Below are positions 32,742 to 41,228 of a stretch of DNA of 64,000 nt, in pieces. Source of the stretch: Haloarchaeobius amylolyticus (GTDB lineage: Archaea; Halobacteriota; Halobacteria; Halobacteriales; Natrialbaceae); contig NZ_JANHDH010000001.1 in NCBI RefSeq assembly GCF_026616195.1, positions 2,170,001 to 2,234,000 of the forward strand, written 5' to 3'. Made by a program: the position numbers and the translations under genes. Within the stretch, counting starts at the first letter, position 1; every line of letters begins with the position of its first letter. The notes below the pieces were generated by a model. The model saw nothing but the letters and a program-made list of their open reading frames with translations, was not told the DNA's origin and searched no databases.

Positions 32742-33209
32742 ATGGAGAAGGTCACCATTGCAGACGTGAACTCGCGCATGGGTCCCGCGGCGGTCAAGCG
32801 CCGGCTGACCGACGCCCTCGGCGCGACCGACATGGCGCTGAACTACTACGAACTCGCACCCGGCGACAGTCTGGGCTTCGGCTACCACAGCCACGGCGCC
32901 CAGGAGGAGGTGTTCTACGTCCAGACCGGGACGGTCACCTTCGAGACCGAGGACGGTGACGTGGCGGTCGACGCCGGCGAGGTCATCCGCTTCGGGCCGG
33001 GCGAGCACCAGCTCGGCACGAACGAGGGCGACGAGCGCGCGACCGTCCTCGCCATGGGTGCGCCACAGGACGCGGGCGAGCTGCACATGGTCCGGGAGTG
33101 CCCCGACTGCGGCGAGCGCACCGAACAGGACATCGAGTTGACCGAGGCCCGGGACGCCATCGTCACGCGCTGTGTCGACTGCGGCGCGGAGACGGGCCGG
33201 TTCGACTGA
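32742..33209 (+). CDS. Cupin protein with C-terminal zinc ribbon
   Basis: 155 residues. The cupin barrel shows GDSLGFGYHSHGAQEEVFYVQTGTV (metal histidines and Glu) and FGPGEHQLGTNEG. The last 45 residues carry two cysteine pairs, ECPDCGERT and RCVDCGAETG, a zinc ribbon rarely fused to cupins elsewhere. It may bind metal and a small ligand while the ribbon mediates protein or nucleic-acid contact. The substrate is unknown. The start was chosen at MEKVTIADVN. Confidence 0.87.
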   Translation: MEKVTIADVNSRMGPAAVKRRLTDALGATDMALNYYELAPGDSLGFGYHSHGAQEEVFYVQTGTVTFETEDGDVAVDAGEVIRFGPGEHQLGTNEGDERATVLAMGAPQDAGELHMVRECPDCGERTEQDIELTEARDAIVTRCVDCGAETGRFD

Positions 33210-33302
33210 CGGGAGCCTGGGGGTACGCGACCGGCTCCGACCGGGACTCACTGTCACACCCACTGTCACCTATTTATCTCGCCATCCCGTCACTAGTCCT
33301 CG

Positions 33303-34064
33303 ATGACCAGTCCCCACGCCACCGCGGTCGACACCAACATGGTGGCCGCCTTCGTCGCCCTCTCGGACCACACCGGGTCTGGCACGTCCCGGTCGTTCGG
33401 CGACCTGACGGCCGTCGCGACCGACGTCCCGGTCGCCTTCTTCAACCCGGTGTTCGTCTTCGAGCCGCCGACCCGGGACGACCTGTCCCGCGCGGTCGCG
33501 TGGCTGACCGACCAGGGCGTCCCACTCCGCGTGGTGGTCGCCGACTCCGCGCTGGGCGCGACGGAACCGGTGGCGAGCGACCTGGGGCTCGAGCGAGCCG
33601 ACAGCCCGCAACCGGGGATGGTGCTGCCGTCGCTCGATGACGTCCCCCGGCCCGGGTCCGCGCTCGACATCGAGGTGGTGACGGACACCGGCGGAATCGA
33701 CGGGTTCGTGACGGTCACCGCGGCGGCCTTCGGGATGCCGGTCGACGTCGCCCGGCAGGTCGCCCCGGCGTCGATGCTGTCCGACGAGCAGGTGCAACTC
33801 CTGCTCGGCCGGCTCGACGGCGAGCCCGTCGCCTGCGGGCTCCTCGTCCGGAGCGACGACGTGGCGGGCGTCTACAACGTCGGCGTGACCGAGCCGTACC
33901 GGCGCCGGGGGTTCGGCGAGGCGATGACCCGGGCCGTGCTCCGGGCCGGCCGCGAGGACGGCGCCGAGGTCGGCGTGTTGCAGGCGTCGGAGATGGGGTA
34001 CCCGGTCTACGAGGCGATGGGGTTCGAGACCGTCGTGGAGTACCACCAGTTCCATCCCGCCTGA
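33303..34064 (+). CDS. GNAT-family N-acetyltransferase
   Basis: 253 residues. The acetyl-CoA motif A is VYNVGVTEPYRRRGFGEAMTRAVL (~residues 195-218), with RRRGFGEA for pyrophosphate binding. The C-terminal QASEMGYPVYEAMGFETV is the usual GNAT end. The first ~120 residues are a second, degenerate GNAT-like or substrate-selecting domain. The acceptor is unknown. It lies in a short accessory run with UspA and an APH-like kinase. Confidence 0.87.
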   Translation: MTSPHATAVDTNMVAAFVALSDHTGSGTSRSFGDLTAVATDVPVAFFNPVFVFEPPTRDDLSRAVAWLTDQGVPLRVVVADSALGATEPVASDLGLERADSPQPGMVLPSLDDVPRPGSALDIEVVTDTGGIDGFVTVTAAAFGMPVDVARQVAPASMLSDEQVQLLLGRLDGEPVACGLLVRSDDVAGVYNVGVTEPYRRRGFGEAMTRAVLRAGREDGAEVGVLQASEMGYPVYEAMGFETVVEYHQFHPA

Positions 34065-34165
34065 GCGCTCGCCGACCCGTGAGTCTCTACCTGTCTGCAT
34101 CCCGGCCTCGACCGGCCCCGACCGGCGAACCACGCGGTTATCCTCTCTCGGGTCCTACATCTCGC

Positions 34166-34579
34166 ATGTACCAGCGAATCCTCGTCCCCACCGACGGCAG
34201 TGCCGGCGCGGAACGCGCCACCGAGTACGCGCTCGAGCTCGCCGAGCGCTACGACTCGGCGGTCCACGCCCTGTTCGTCGTCGACACCGCCGTCTACGAC
34301 GAACCGGCACTCTCCAGTACGGAACTCGTCATCGACGACCTCGAGGACTGGGGGGCGGAGCTGTTGAACGAGATGGCCAGCAGGGCCCACGAGGCCGGCC
34401 TCGACTTCGAGTGCAAGCTCTGTCACGGCCGCCCGCACGAGGAGATCCTCTCCTACGCCGACGTGGTCGACGCCGACCTCGTCGTGATGGGCTACCAGGG
34501 CCAGAGCCACCGGAAGCGCATCGGGAGCGTCGCGGACCGCGTCGTCACCGAGGCCGACCGGCCGGTGCTGACGGTCTGA
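34166..34579 (+). CDS. Universal stress protein, UspA family
   Basis: 137 residues: MYQRILVPTDGSAGAERATE, then DLVVMGYQGQSHRKRIGSVADRVVTEADRPVLTV. The G-x2-G-x7-GS ATP-binding motif is present as GYQGQSHRKRIGS. The protein is dimeric and nucleotide-binding in the family, with stress-linked but undefined functions. It is divergent from no gene nearby and convergent with the APH-like kinase (stops four bases apart). Confidence 0.92.
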   Translation: MYQRILVPTDGSAGAERATEYALELAERYDSAVHALFVVDTAVYDEPALSSTELVIDDLEDWGAELLNEMASRAHEAGLDFECKLCHGRPHEEILSYADVVDADLVVMGYQGQSHRKRIGSVADRVVTEADRPVLTV

Positions 34580-34582
34580 GCG

Positions 34583-35530
34583 TCACCGCCGCGTCTCGCC
34601 GCCGGTGAGGTCGTCCAGTCCGTCGAGGACGAACTCGCGCAGCCACGTGGCTCGCTCGCTGGTCGTCTCGGCGTCGTGCTGGTTCTGGAGGTAGAGCGCC
34701 TGCAGGTACGAGACAGAGATGAGGACCTCGTAGCAGCGGCGCCGGTCGTCGACCCCCGGCGGGAGCGCCCGGACCGACTCGTAGCCCTCGCGGAACGCGG
34801 CGAACAGCTGGTCGTCCTCGTGCGAGAGCAGGGGCAGCGCGGTCCGCCAGAGGTCGTACTCGCCGGGGCCGACCAGCGCGTGCTCGAAGTCGACGACGCA
34901 GGTGACCTCCCCGTCGCGGGTCGCCACGTGGTCCGGCAGGTAGTTCCCGTGACAGAGGACGGGCTCGCCACAGCCCGAGAGCGCGTCGGGGTGTTCGCGG
35001 AGGAACGCGATGGCCGCGTCGGCCACGTCGACGTGCTGGCAGGCGTCCTCGTGGTCGGCGAGGTACTCGCGGATCGACTCGAGGTGGCGTCGGAGGGTCC
35101 CGCCCCACGTCGCGTACGCGTCGACTTCGAGGCCGTCGGCGGTCGCTCTGGGGTGGCCGGGTCGCTCGAAGTGCCCGGCCGTCTCCGCGTGCAGGGTCGC
35201 CAGCCCGGCGCCCATGGTTCGCGCCTTCTCGACGTCACAGTCCGGCCCCGGCGAGGCGTCCTCGTGCCAGGCCGCGACGAAGTGGTCGGCGCCGACCGCG
35301 AGGATCTCGGGGACGGGAACGGTCGTCGCCTCGGCGACGAACTCGTACACGCGTGCCTCGGTCTCGGGGTCGCCCTGCGGCCCGGTCGCCAGTTTGCAGA
35401 CCGCGCGCTGGCCGTCGACCGTGACCGCGTCGGTCTGGTGGGGCGGCACCTCGTGGAGGCGGTCGCCGACGTGGAACTGGTCGAAGTGCTGTGCGAGTGC
35501 AGACTCGATGGTGGGTTCGCTGGCTGTCAT
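34583..35530 (-). CDS. Phosphotransferase of the APH/choline-kinase family
   Basis: 315 residues. The Brenner motif is LCHGNYLPDHVATRDGEV, with the catalytic Asp-like position in HGNYLPDH, and the metal motif is CVVDFEHALVGPGEYDLWR. The N-lobe includes VCKLATGPQGDPETEARVYEFVAE. The family phosphorylates small hydroxylated substrates (aminoglycosides, choline, homoserine). Nothing here selects among them, and resistance should not be assumed. The usual HxDxxxxN motif reads H-G-N, so the catalytic Asp is displaced and activity is uncertain. It is convergent with uspA; a strong hairpin lies 29 bases upstream. Confidence 0.85.
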   Translation of the reverse strand: MTASEPTIESALAQHFDQFHVGDRLHEVPPHQTDAVTVDGQRAVCKLATGPQGDPETEARVYEFVAEATTVPVPEILAVGADHFVAAWHEDASPGPDCDVEKARTMGAGLATLHAETAGHFERPGHPRATADGLEVDAYATWGGTLRRHLESIREYLADHEDACQHVDVADAAIAFLREHPDALSGCGEPVLCHGNYLPDHVATRDGEVTCVVDFEHALVGPGEYDLWRTALPLLSHEDDQLFAAFREGYESVRALPPGVDDRRRCYEVLISVSYLQALYLQNQHDAETTSERATWLREFVLDGLDDLTGGETRR

Positions 35531-35558
35531 GGGTTCCACCGCGTGACGGGCGGCGGCC

Positions 35559-35593
35559 GGCCATAGCGGCGAGCCGGTGCTGCTGCTATGGCC
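35559..35593 (-). terminator. Strong stem-loop between the MFS and APH-like genes
   Basis: GGCCATAGC (35559-35567) and GCTATGGCC (35585-35593) are perfect 9-base arms, extendable to 12 with one G-U pair. It lies 48 bases after the MFS stop and 29 bases before the APH-like start, both on the minus strand. It could terminate the MFS transcript or lie in the leader of the downstream gene. Confidence 0.45.
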
Positions 35594-35640
35594 ACAGAAG
35601 ACGACCAGACGTTTCGCGGGCGGCGACTTGAATATTGTCC

Positions 35641-36819
35641 TCAGTAGCCCAGGCCGAACACCCTGTTCACCACCAGCGCGAGGAACACCAGCGAGAGCAG
35701 CGCGATGAGCATCCCCATCGCGGCCGCCCAGCCGAACCCGTCGGCGACCGCCCCGGTCGCGACCGAGCCGACCGACCCGAGGACGCCGTAGACCGTCCGG
35801 ACGAGGCCGAACCCGGCGCCCTGCTCCGCGTCGTCGAGGTGGTCCATGAACCGCGGGAGGAGCGCCCCTCCCCAGCCGAGGCCGGTCCCGATGAGGAGGA
35901 GCGCGGCCACGAGCGCCACCACGCCGGGGACCCCCACGAGGAGGGCGAACCCGACCGCGGCCAGCAGCAGACAGGCCGCCGTCGAGACCTCGCGTCCGAA
36001 GCGGTCGGAGGCCGCCCCGACGCCGACCGAGGTCACCGCCTGGACGACGAAGTACGCCGAGAAGACCGCCCCGGCGGTGGTCTCGGACTGGCCGCGGTAC
36101 TCGACGAGGAACGTCGGCAGGAACGAGGCGGTCGCCTGCCAGACGAACGCGCCCCCGACGGCGACCGCCACGGTGAAGGCGATCTTCCGGCGCGAGAGCA
36201 GTTCGAGCATGGGTTCGAGTTCGAACCGGTCGCGAACCGGCTGGTCGGGACGGCGCGGCGCCGTGGGCTGGACCCGCCACGCGAACAGCAGGAAGATGGG
36301 GAGCGCGGCGGCCGCCCCGAGCGCGACGGCGGGCCGCCAGCCGTACCGGACCCCGACCCAGGCGGCGGCGACCGGCGCGACCAGCCCGGCCGCCGGCCCG
36401 CCCGCGTTGTGGAACCCCAGTGCGAAGCCGGTCTCGTCGTAGGTCCGGGTCAGCAGCGTCGCGGCGACGCTGTAGTGGAGCCCGGCCACGGCGCCGAGCA
36501 GCACCGTCGCGAGGACGAAGACGGCGAACAGCGGCGAGAGCGCGAGCAGGACGCTCGCGACCGCGGTCCCGCCGACCGCGACGAGGATGATGGGGCGTTC
36601 GCTGTAGCGGTCGGCGAGCACCCCGCTGGGGAACTGGGCGGCGAAGTAGGCCATCCACAGCCCGGTGAGCGCGAGGCCGACCAGCGACTTCGAGACGTGG
36701 AACTGGTCGGTGATGGCCGGGACGACGGGACTGATGACCAGGCGGCCGGCCATCGTCGCGAAGAACGCGAGCGTGCTGAGGACGAGGACGGTCCGACGGT
36801 AGGGCCAGGTGACGGTCAT
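35641..36819 (-). CDS. Major facilitator superfamily transporter
   Basis: 392 residues with 12 hydrophobic segments. The MFS motif A is FPSGVLADRYSERPIILV (~residues 61-78) and its second copy is VGAASDRFGREVSTAACLLL. The GFHNAGGPAAGLVAPVAAAWVG segment fits motif C of drug/proton antiporter-like members, so efflux is plausible; the substrate is unknown. I chose MTVTWPYRRTVLVLS, because upstream codons lack membrane-protein character. It is divergent from a uspA gene. Confidence 0.88.
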   Translation of the reverse strand: MTVTWPYRRTVLVLSTLAFFATMAGRLVISPVVPAITDQFHVSKSLVGLALTGLWMAYFAAQFPSGVLADRYSERPIILVAVGGTAVASVLLALSPLFAVFVLATVLLGAVAGLHYSVAATLLTRTYDETGFALGFHNAGGPAAGLVAPVAAAWVGVRYGWRPAVALGAAAALPIFLLFAWRVQPTAPRRPDQPVRDRFELEPMLELLSRRKIAFTVAVAVGGAFVWQATASFLPTFLVEYRGQSETTAGAVFSAYFVVQAVTSVGVGAASDRFGREVSTAACLLLAAVGFALLVGVPGVVALVAALLLIGTGLGWGGALLPRFMDHLDDAEQGAGFGLVRTVYGVLGSVGSVATGAVADGFGWAAAMGMLIALLSLVFLALVVNRVFGLGY

Positions 36820-36930
36820 CGAGTGCAGTGAGTAGCTACTCGTCACAGATGTCGACCCAAGAGGCCGTCGGTTCCGGAGTGTGAGAGACTCTCTGGCCCG
36901 CCGGACCGACATGAACTTTCGATACAAATT

Positions 36931-36950
36931 TTTACTCGGAACTGAGTAAA
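36931..36950. promoter_or_regulatory. Inverted repeat just upstream of the uspA TATA box
   Basis: TTTACTC (36931-36937) and GAGTAAA (36944-36950) are perfect 7-base inverted arms around a 6-base spacer. The site lies 11 bases upstream of the predicted TATA box of the uspA gene, the usual place for an activator or BRE-competing factor. Confidence 0.5.
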
Positions 36951-36960
36951 TAGTTCGGAA

Positions 36961-36968
36961 TCTTTATG
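36961..36968 (+). promoter_or_regulatory. Predicted TATA box of the uspA gene at 36993
   Basis: TCTTTATG lies 25-32 bases before the ATG, giving a leaderless transcript and supporting the start at MQTSTASKQ over the upstream ATG at 36966, which falls in the TATA element itself. Confidence 0.55.
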
Positions 36969-36992
36969 TCGCTCGGGGAACTACGGACGTGT

Positions 36993-37481
36993 ATGCAGAC
37001 CAGTACCGCTTCCAAGCAAGCACAGGCAGGTTTCGAGACAATCTTCGTCGCACTCGGCCCCAGCGACCACGACCGCGTCGAGCGACTCGCCGAGGAGGTC
37101 GTCGACCTCGCCGGCCCCTCCGACGCCCGCGTCGTCCTCGGCCACGTCTTCACGAAGGAGGAGTACGAGGAGCGCCGCGAGCTGCTCAACTACGACCCCG
37201 ACGCGGAGGTCACCCCCGACGTCGTCGCCGAGCGGTTCGACGTCGCCCGCGACCTCGGCGACCGACTGGACGCCGCCGGCATCGACCACGTCGTGCGTGG
37301 CGGCCTCGGTGAGTACAGCGACGGTATCGCCGAGCTGGCCGAGGAGGAGGGCGCCGACCTCGTCGTCGTCGGTGGCCGCAAGCGCTCCCCGACGGGCAAG
37401 GCCGTCTTCGGCAGCACCGCCCAGGAGGTCATGCTCTCGGCACACTGCCCGGTCACCTTCGTCCGCGCCGACGCGGCATAG
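36993..37481 (+). CDS. Universal stress protein, UspA family (second copy)
   Basis: 162 residues from MQTSTASKQAQAGFETIFVALG. The UspA nucleotide-binding end is DLVVVGGRKRSPTGKAVFGSTAQEVMLSAHCPVTFV, with the G-x-GS pattern. It has ~15 residues before the first strand, longer than the copy at 34166. An inverted repeat upstream of the TATA box suggests that expression is controlled by a dimeric regulator. Confidence 0.9.
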   Translation: MQTSTASKQAQAGFETIFVALGPSDHDRVERLAEEVVDLAGPSDARVVLGHVFTKEEYEERRELLNYDPDAEVTPDVVAERFDVARDLGDRLDAAGIDHVVRGGLGEYSDGIAELAEEEGADLVVVGGRKRSPTGKAVFGSTAQEVMLSAHCPVTFVRADAA

Positions 37482-37593
37482 ACGACTGCCTCGTCATCCC
37501 ACCTGCTGGCCCCGTTTTTCGACCAGCGCTCCAGGTGAGACACCGCCGTGGTCGAGCAGAACTGATTTCTGACAGCGTGCTTCCCACGAACCT

Positions 37594-38043
37594 ATGGACC
37601 GACGCACGCTCGTCGAAGGCCTCGGCTGTGTCTTCTGTGGCCTCACCGCGGGGTGTCTCACTGCGGACGACTCCGGGTCGACCGCGGAGATCGCGCTCCT
37701 GGAACTCGAGAACCATCGACGGGACGAGAGCCAGGAGTTCTCGGTCGAGATAGCGGCCGACGAGGTCGTCTTCGAGCGGTCCCCTCGCCTCGGCCCCGCA
37801 GGTTCGGGAACCGCTGCGGTAGCGTACGAGAATCCGGTCGAACCGGGGACCTACACCGTGAACGTGGCCGCAGCCGGCCGTTCCGTGACGGCGGAGACGA
37901 GCGACCTCCGGACAGCCGAGCACTCGTGTCTCCGCCTCCAGTGCTACCTCGGCGAGACGACACTCCACCTGGAGCATGGAACGTACGAGCGGTGTGACCG
38001 ACCACGGACGGAGAACACTGTCCGGTACCAGGAGAGCCGTTGA
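37594..38043 (+). CDS. Small putative lipoprotein with Tat-like signal
   Basis: 149 residues. MDRRTLVEGLGCVFCGLTAG followed by Cys21 gives RR plus a lipobox (LTAGC), the arrangement of Tat-exported haloarchaeal lipoproteins. The remaining ~125 residues are a small beta-sandwich-like domain (AEIALLELENHRRDESQEFSVEI, then VEPGTYTVNVAAAGRSVTAE) with three cysteines, two of which (CLRLQC) may form a disulfide. No known family is recognised. Its stop is followed by the tail-copy region of the acyl-CoA dehydrogenase gene. Confidence 0.75.
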   Translation: MDRRTLVEGLGCVFCGLTAGCLTADDSGSTAEIALLELENHRRDESQEFSVEIAADEVVFERSPRLGPAGSGTAAVAYENPVEPGTYTVNVAAAGRSVTAETSDLRTAEHSCLRLQCYLGETTLHLEHGTYERCDRPRTENTVRYQESR

Positions 38044-38071
38044 GGACCGGGACTGCGGGTCCTTCTCGGAC

Positions 38072-38112
38072 TTACTCGAACGCCGCGATGCCGGTCGGCT
38101 CACCGGCATCGC
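38072..38112 (-). pseudogene. Short copy of the acyl-CoA dehydrogenase gene end, folded in a hairpin
   Basis: On the minus strand, 38072-38095 spells TGIAAFE-stop, the C-terminus of the dehydrogenase ending at 38135, with synonymous changes only (GCG for GCC twice, TAA for TAG). An inverted copy follows: GCGATGCCGGT (38085-38095) pairs with ACCGGCATCGC (38102-38112) in an 11-bp stem with a 6-base loop. It is either a gene-replacement scar or a terminator built from repeated sequence. Confidence 0.55.
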
Positions 38113-38134
38113 CACATCTCTCGTAGCCCTGTGG

Positions 38135-39298
38135 CTACTCGAAGGCGGCGATGCCGGTGAGGTCCTGCCCGAGAATCAGCGTGTGGATGTCGTGGGTACC
38201 CTCGTAGGTGTACACCGTCTCCATGTTCGCCATGTGGCGCATCGGCGAGTAGTCCGACGTGATGCCGTTGCCGCCGAGCATCTCGCGGGCCACGCGGGCC
38301 TGGTCGCGGGCCATGCGGACGTTGTTGCGCTTGGCCATCGAGACGTGCTGCGGGCGGAGGTCGCCGCGTTCCTTGAGGTCGGCGAGGCGGTGGGCCAGCA
38401 GCTGGGCCGTGGTGATCTGGGTCGCCATCTCGGCCAGTTTCTCCTGCTGGAGCTGGAAGCTCGCGATGGGCCTGTCGAACTGCTCGCGGTCGGTGGCGTA
38501 CTCGCGGGCGACCTCGAAGCAGTCGCGGGCCGCGCCGACCGCGCCCCAGGCGATGCCGTAGCGCGCCTGCGTGAGACACGAGAGCGGGCCCTTCATGCCC
38601 GCCACGCCGGGGAGGACGTTCTCCTCGGGGACGAACACGTCGTTGAGGCCGAACTCGCCCGTGATGGAGGCGCGAAGCGAGAGCTTCTCGGTGATCTTGT
38701 TGACGGAGAAGCCGTCGCGGTCGGTCTCGACGAGGAACCCGCGCACCGGGTCGTCCTCGCTGGACCTGTCGCGCGCCCAGACGACCGCCACGTCGGCGAT
38801 GGGTGCGTTCGTGATCCACGTCTTCGAGCCGTTGAGGACGTAGCCGCCGTCGGCTGCCTCGGCGCGGGTCTCCATGCCCGAGGGGTTCGAGCCGTGCTGG
38901 GGTTCGGTGAGGCCGAAGCAGCCGATCTTCTCGCCGCGACCCATCGCCGGCAGCCACTCCTCTTTCTGTTCCTCGCTGCCGAAGGCGTGGATGGGGTACA
39001 TGACGAGTGCCCCCTGCACGCTGGCCATCGAGCGCAGGCCGGAGTCACACGCCTCCAGCTCCTGCATGAGCAGGCCGTAGGCGGTCTCGGAGACGTTCGG
39101 GAGGTCGTACCCGTCGAGGTTCGGGGCGTAGAAGCCCATCTCGCCCATCTCGGTGATGATCTCGGTCGGGAAGGTGCCCTCCTCGAAGTGCTGTGCGATG
39201 TCGGGTTGCACCCGGTTCTCGACGAACTCACGGGCGGAGTCGCGGATCATCCGCTCCTCCTCGCCGAGGTCCGCCTCCAGGCCGACGTAATCGAGCAT
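38135..39298 (-). CDS. acd: Acyl-CoA dehydrogenase (glutaryl-CoA dehydrogenase-like)
   Basis: 387 residues, standard length. FAD-binding motifs include CFGLTEPQHGSNPSGMETRA and WITNAPIADVAVVWAR; the catalytic-base motif appears as TVYTYEGTHDIHTLILGQ. The MLGGNGITSDYSPMRHMANMETVYTYEGT end is closest to glutaryl-CoA dehydrogenases, but the true acyl substrate is not certain. It oxidises acyl-CoA in fatty- or amino-acid breakdown and feeds electrons to ETF. No other beta-oxidation genes are adjacent. I chose the ATG at MLDYVGLEADLG. Confidence 0.9.
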   Translation of the reverse strand: MLDYVGLEADLGEEERMIRDSAREFVENRVQPDIAQHFEEGTFPTEIITEMGEMGFYAPNLDGYDLPNVSETAYGLLMQELEACDSGLRSMASVQGALVMYPIHAFGSEEQKEEWLPAMGRGEKIGCFGLTEPQHGSNPSGMETRAEAADGGYVLNGSKTWITNAPIADVAVVWARDRSSEDDPVRGFLVETDRDGFSVNKITEKLSLRASITGEFGLNDVFVPEENVLPGVAGMKGPLSCLTQARYGIAWGAVGAARDCFEVAREYATDREQFDRPIASFQLQQEKLAEMATQITTAQLLAHRLADLKERGDLRPQHVSMAKRNNVRMARDQARVAREMLGGNGITSDYSPMRHMANMETVYTYEGTHDIHTLILGQDLTGIAAFE

Positions 39299-39383
39299 AC
39301 GTCGGCTGGGTAGCGCGCGCAGAAAAGTACTCCTAATTCGTCGCAAGTGTTGCCGGATGCGCCGGGACGCCCGACTTCCGCGT

Positions 39384-40220
39384 TCAGCTCACGCGCTGTT
39401 CGAGCACGCGGTCGCCCGACTCCGCACAGATGAGCGCGACGACCTCGTAGGAGTTACAGCACGACTCGACGGTCTCCTCTTTCATCTCGACGGGACCGCC
39501 GCCGGGGCACTCCTCGAGGAAGATGCGCAGGCCGTTCAGCACCGCGCCGCGGGCGACGGGGTCGAGTTCGGCCCACTGGTCGGTCGCGGTCCGGGCGAGC
39601 ACGCGCGCGCCCGCCACGTCCACGCGCAGCGCCGTCTGGGAGGGCCACTCGCCGACGCGCTGGGCGCCGCGCTGGAGGACGACGCCCTCGCCGTAGCGCT
39701 CGATGTCGTACTCGCCGTCGCCGTCGAGGCCGAAGACGGTCCGGACCTCCTCGGGGTCGACCTCGTCGGGCGTCTCGGCGAGGACGGCGTCCCACTCCTC
39801 GGCGAAGTCGGCGTTCAGGCAGAGGTCGTCGATGTCCTCGCAGGGTTCGATGGCGCCGGCCGCCGAGAGGAACGTCTCGGGTTCGACCTCGCGCACGTCA
39901 CCGGCCTTCGGGAGCGGGTGTTCGGGTTCCTTGCCGAACCACGCCAGCAGCCACTCCGGCATGTAGCGTTTCGTCAGCTCGGGTGTGCCCGGCACCAGGT
40001 AGCCCCGGAGCCAGATGGCGGCGAGGCTCAGCAGGAAGACGACGAGGCCGAGCCCCGCCGCGGTGCTCGTGGCGAGTGCGGTGCTCGCGGCCGCCGCGAC
40101 GACGACGCTCAGGACGACGGCGATGAGCGTGTTGACCGTCGTGCAGGGCCAGCAGCGGTTCTCACCCGTGTACTCGGGCTGTCGCAGGGCGTCGAGCCCG
40201 GCGGAGTGTGAATCGACCAT
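39384..40220 (-). CDS. Conserved haloarchaeal membrane-anchored protein with CWPC motif
   Basis: 278 residues from MVDSHSAGLDALRQPEYTGENRCWPCTTVN. Two adjacent hydrophobic helices (~32-56 and ~58-78) follow a CWPC motif (near residue 24). The C-terminal ~180 residues are soluble and acidic, with further cysteines, including CCNSYEVVALIC near the end. CWPC could bind metal or form a redox pair, but no known enzyme family is recognised. The sequence has the look of a conserved haloarchaeal unknown. Confidence 0.75.
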   Translation of the reverse strand: MVDSHSAGLDALRQPEYTGENRCWPCTTVNTLIAVVLSVVVAAAASTALATSTAAGLGLVVFLLSLAAIWLRGYLVPGTPELTKRYMPEWLLAWFGKEPEHPLPKAGDVREVEPETFLSAAGAIEPCEDIDDLCLNADFAEEWDAVLAETPDEVDPEEVRTVFGLDGDGEYDIERYGEGVVLQRGAQRVGEWPSQTALRVDVAGARVLARTATDQWAELDPVARGAVLNGLRIFLEECPGGGPVEMKEETVESCCNSYEVVALICAESGDRVLEQRVS

Positions 40221-40293
40221 ACTCCAGAAAGTGGCCCGGACGAAAATAGGTCTTACTTTCAACACCTTGAAACGTCGAACGACCCGGCGCCGG

Positions 40294-41013
40294 TCAGTCC
40301 GACGCGGCCGTGGCGGTCGCGTCGTCCTCGACGCGGTCGACGTGTCGGACGTACGAGGTGAAGTTCTCGAACAGGCGCTTGGGCTCGCAGGCCTTCGCGT
40401 AGTTCTTCTCGGTGATGCCGTCGACGACCGCCTGCTTGCGCTCGTCGGACAGTTCGTCCTTGCCGAGCGTCACCTCGCGGGCGGTCTTCGTGTCGTACTC
40501 GGGGTGGAACTGCACGCCGAAGACGTGACCCTTGCGGAAGCCGTGGTTGCCGTAGTCGTTGCGGGCGATCTCGACCGCGCCGGGCGGCAGTTCGACGACC
40601 GAATCCGAGTGCGTCGTGAAGACGGTGTACTCGCCGTCGAGTCCGTCGAACAGCGGGTTGTCGCCGGAGAGCTGGACGGTACGGTACCCGATCTCGTACT
40701 CGCCCATGTCGGCGACCCGGCCACCGAGGGCGTCGGCGAGGAGCTGGTGCCCCCAACACACGCCGAGACAGGGCAGCCCTTCGTCCGCGGCGTCGCGAAC
40801 CCACCGCCTGGTGGGCTGAATCCATGCTTCGTCCCAGTAGACGGACGAGCGTGACCCTGTGACGACGACGCCGTCCCAGTCGTAGTGGTCCGGCAGGTGG
40901 CCGTCTGTCGCGCTGAACTCCACGAGGTCGGCGTCGAGCTCCCGCCGGAAGTTGCGGCGGGTGTTCTCGTCGCCATGCGCGGCGTTCAGCAGTGCGATAC
41001 GAACTCGACTCAT
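40294..41013 (-). CDS. Class I glutamine amidotransferase-like protein
   Basis: 239 residues from MSRVRIALLNAAHGDENTRRNF. The nucleophile elbow is LGVCWGHQLLADAL (Cys near residue 86), and the His-Glu dyad is FGVQFHPEYDTKTA, as in GuaA-type GATase domains. The YEIGYRTVQLSGDNPLFDGL and FTTHSDSVVELPPGA segments fit stand-alone GMP-synthase-like amidotransferases. The acceptor is unknown; such proteins may hydrolyse glutamine or related gamma-glutamyl compounds. No synthase partner is adjacent. Confidence 0.9.
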   Translation of the reverse strand: MSRVRIALLNAAHGDENTRRNFRRELDADLVEFSATDGHLPDHYDWDGVVVTGSRSSVYWDEAWIQPTRRWVRDAADEGLPCLGVCWGHQLLADALGGRVADMGEYEIGYRTVQLSGDNPLFDGLDGEYTVFTTHSDSVVELPPGAVEIARNDYGNHGFRKGHVFGVQFHPEYDTKTAREVTLGKDELSDERKQAVVDGITEKNYAKACEPKRLFENFTSYVRHVDRVEDDATATAASD

Positions 41014-41129
41014 CACGTATAGAAGGGTCACTTACCAATTAGTCAGTTACGCCTCGGCGAGCGTTTGCCGCCACCTCCGACCTAGGGCTGTAGGCACGAG
41101 GTGTAGGTGGCTGGCCCGGCTAGTATCCG

Positions 41130-41150
41130 CTGCCGTCGAGCAGACGGCAG
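41130..41150. other. 8-bp perfect hairpin in intergenic region
   Basis: CTGCCGTC and GACGGCAG form a perfect stem around GAGCA. It lies between the amidotransferase (minus, upstream of its start) and the hydrolase. Its role is unknown; it could be in either gene's untranslated RNA. Confidence 0.4.
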
Positions 41151-41183
41151 AAGGCACTCCCCTCACCTGACAGCGTGTGCACC

Positions 41184-41208
41184 CCGCGGATTCTCCCCCC
41201 ATCCGCGG
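41184..41208 (-). terminator. Stem-loop downstream of the alpha/beta hydrolase gene
   Basis: CCGCGGAT (41184-41191) and ATCCGCGG (41201-41208) pair perfectly around a nine-base loop, with a further GCACCC/GGGTGC pairing outside a small bulge. It lies 21 bases beyond the hydrolase stop on the minus strand. Confidence 0.45.
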
Positions 41209-41228
41209 TTTCGGGTGCGACTGTTCCG

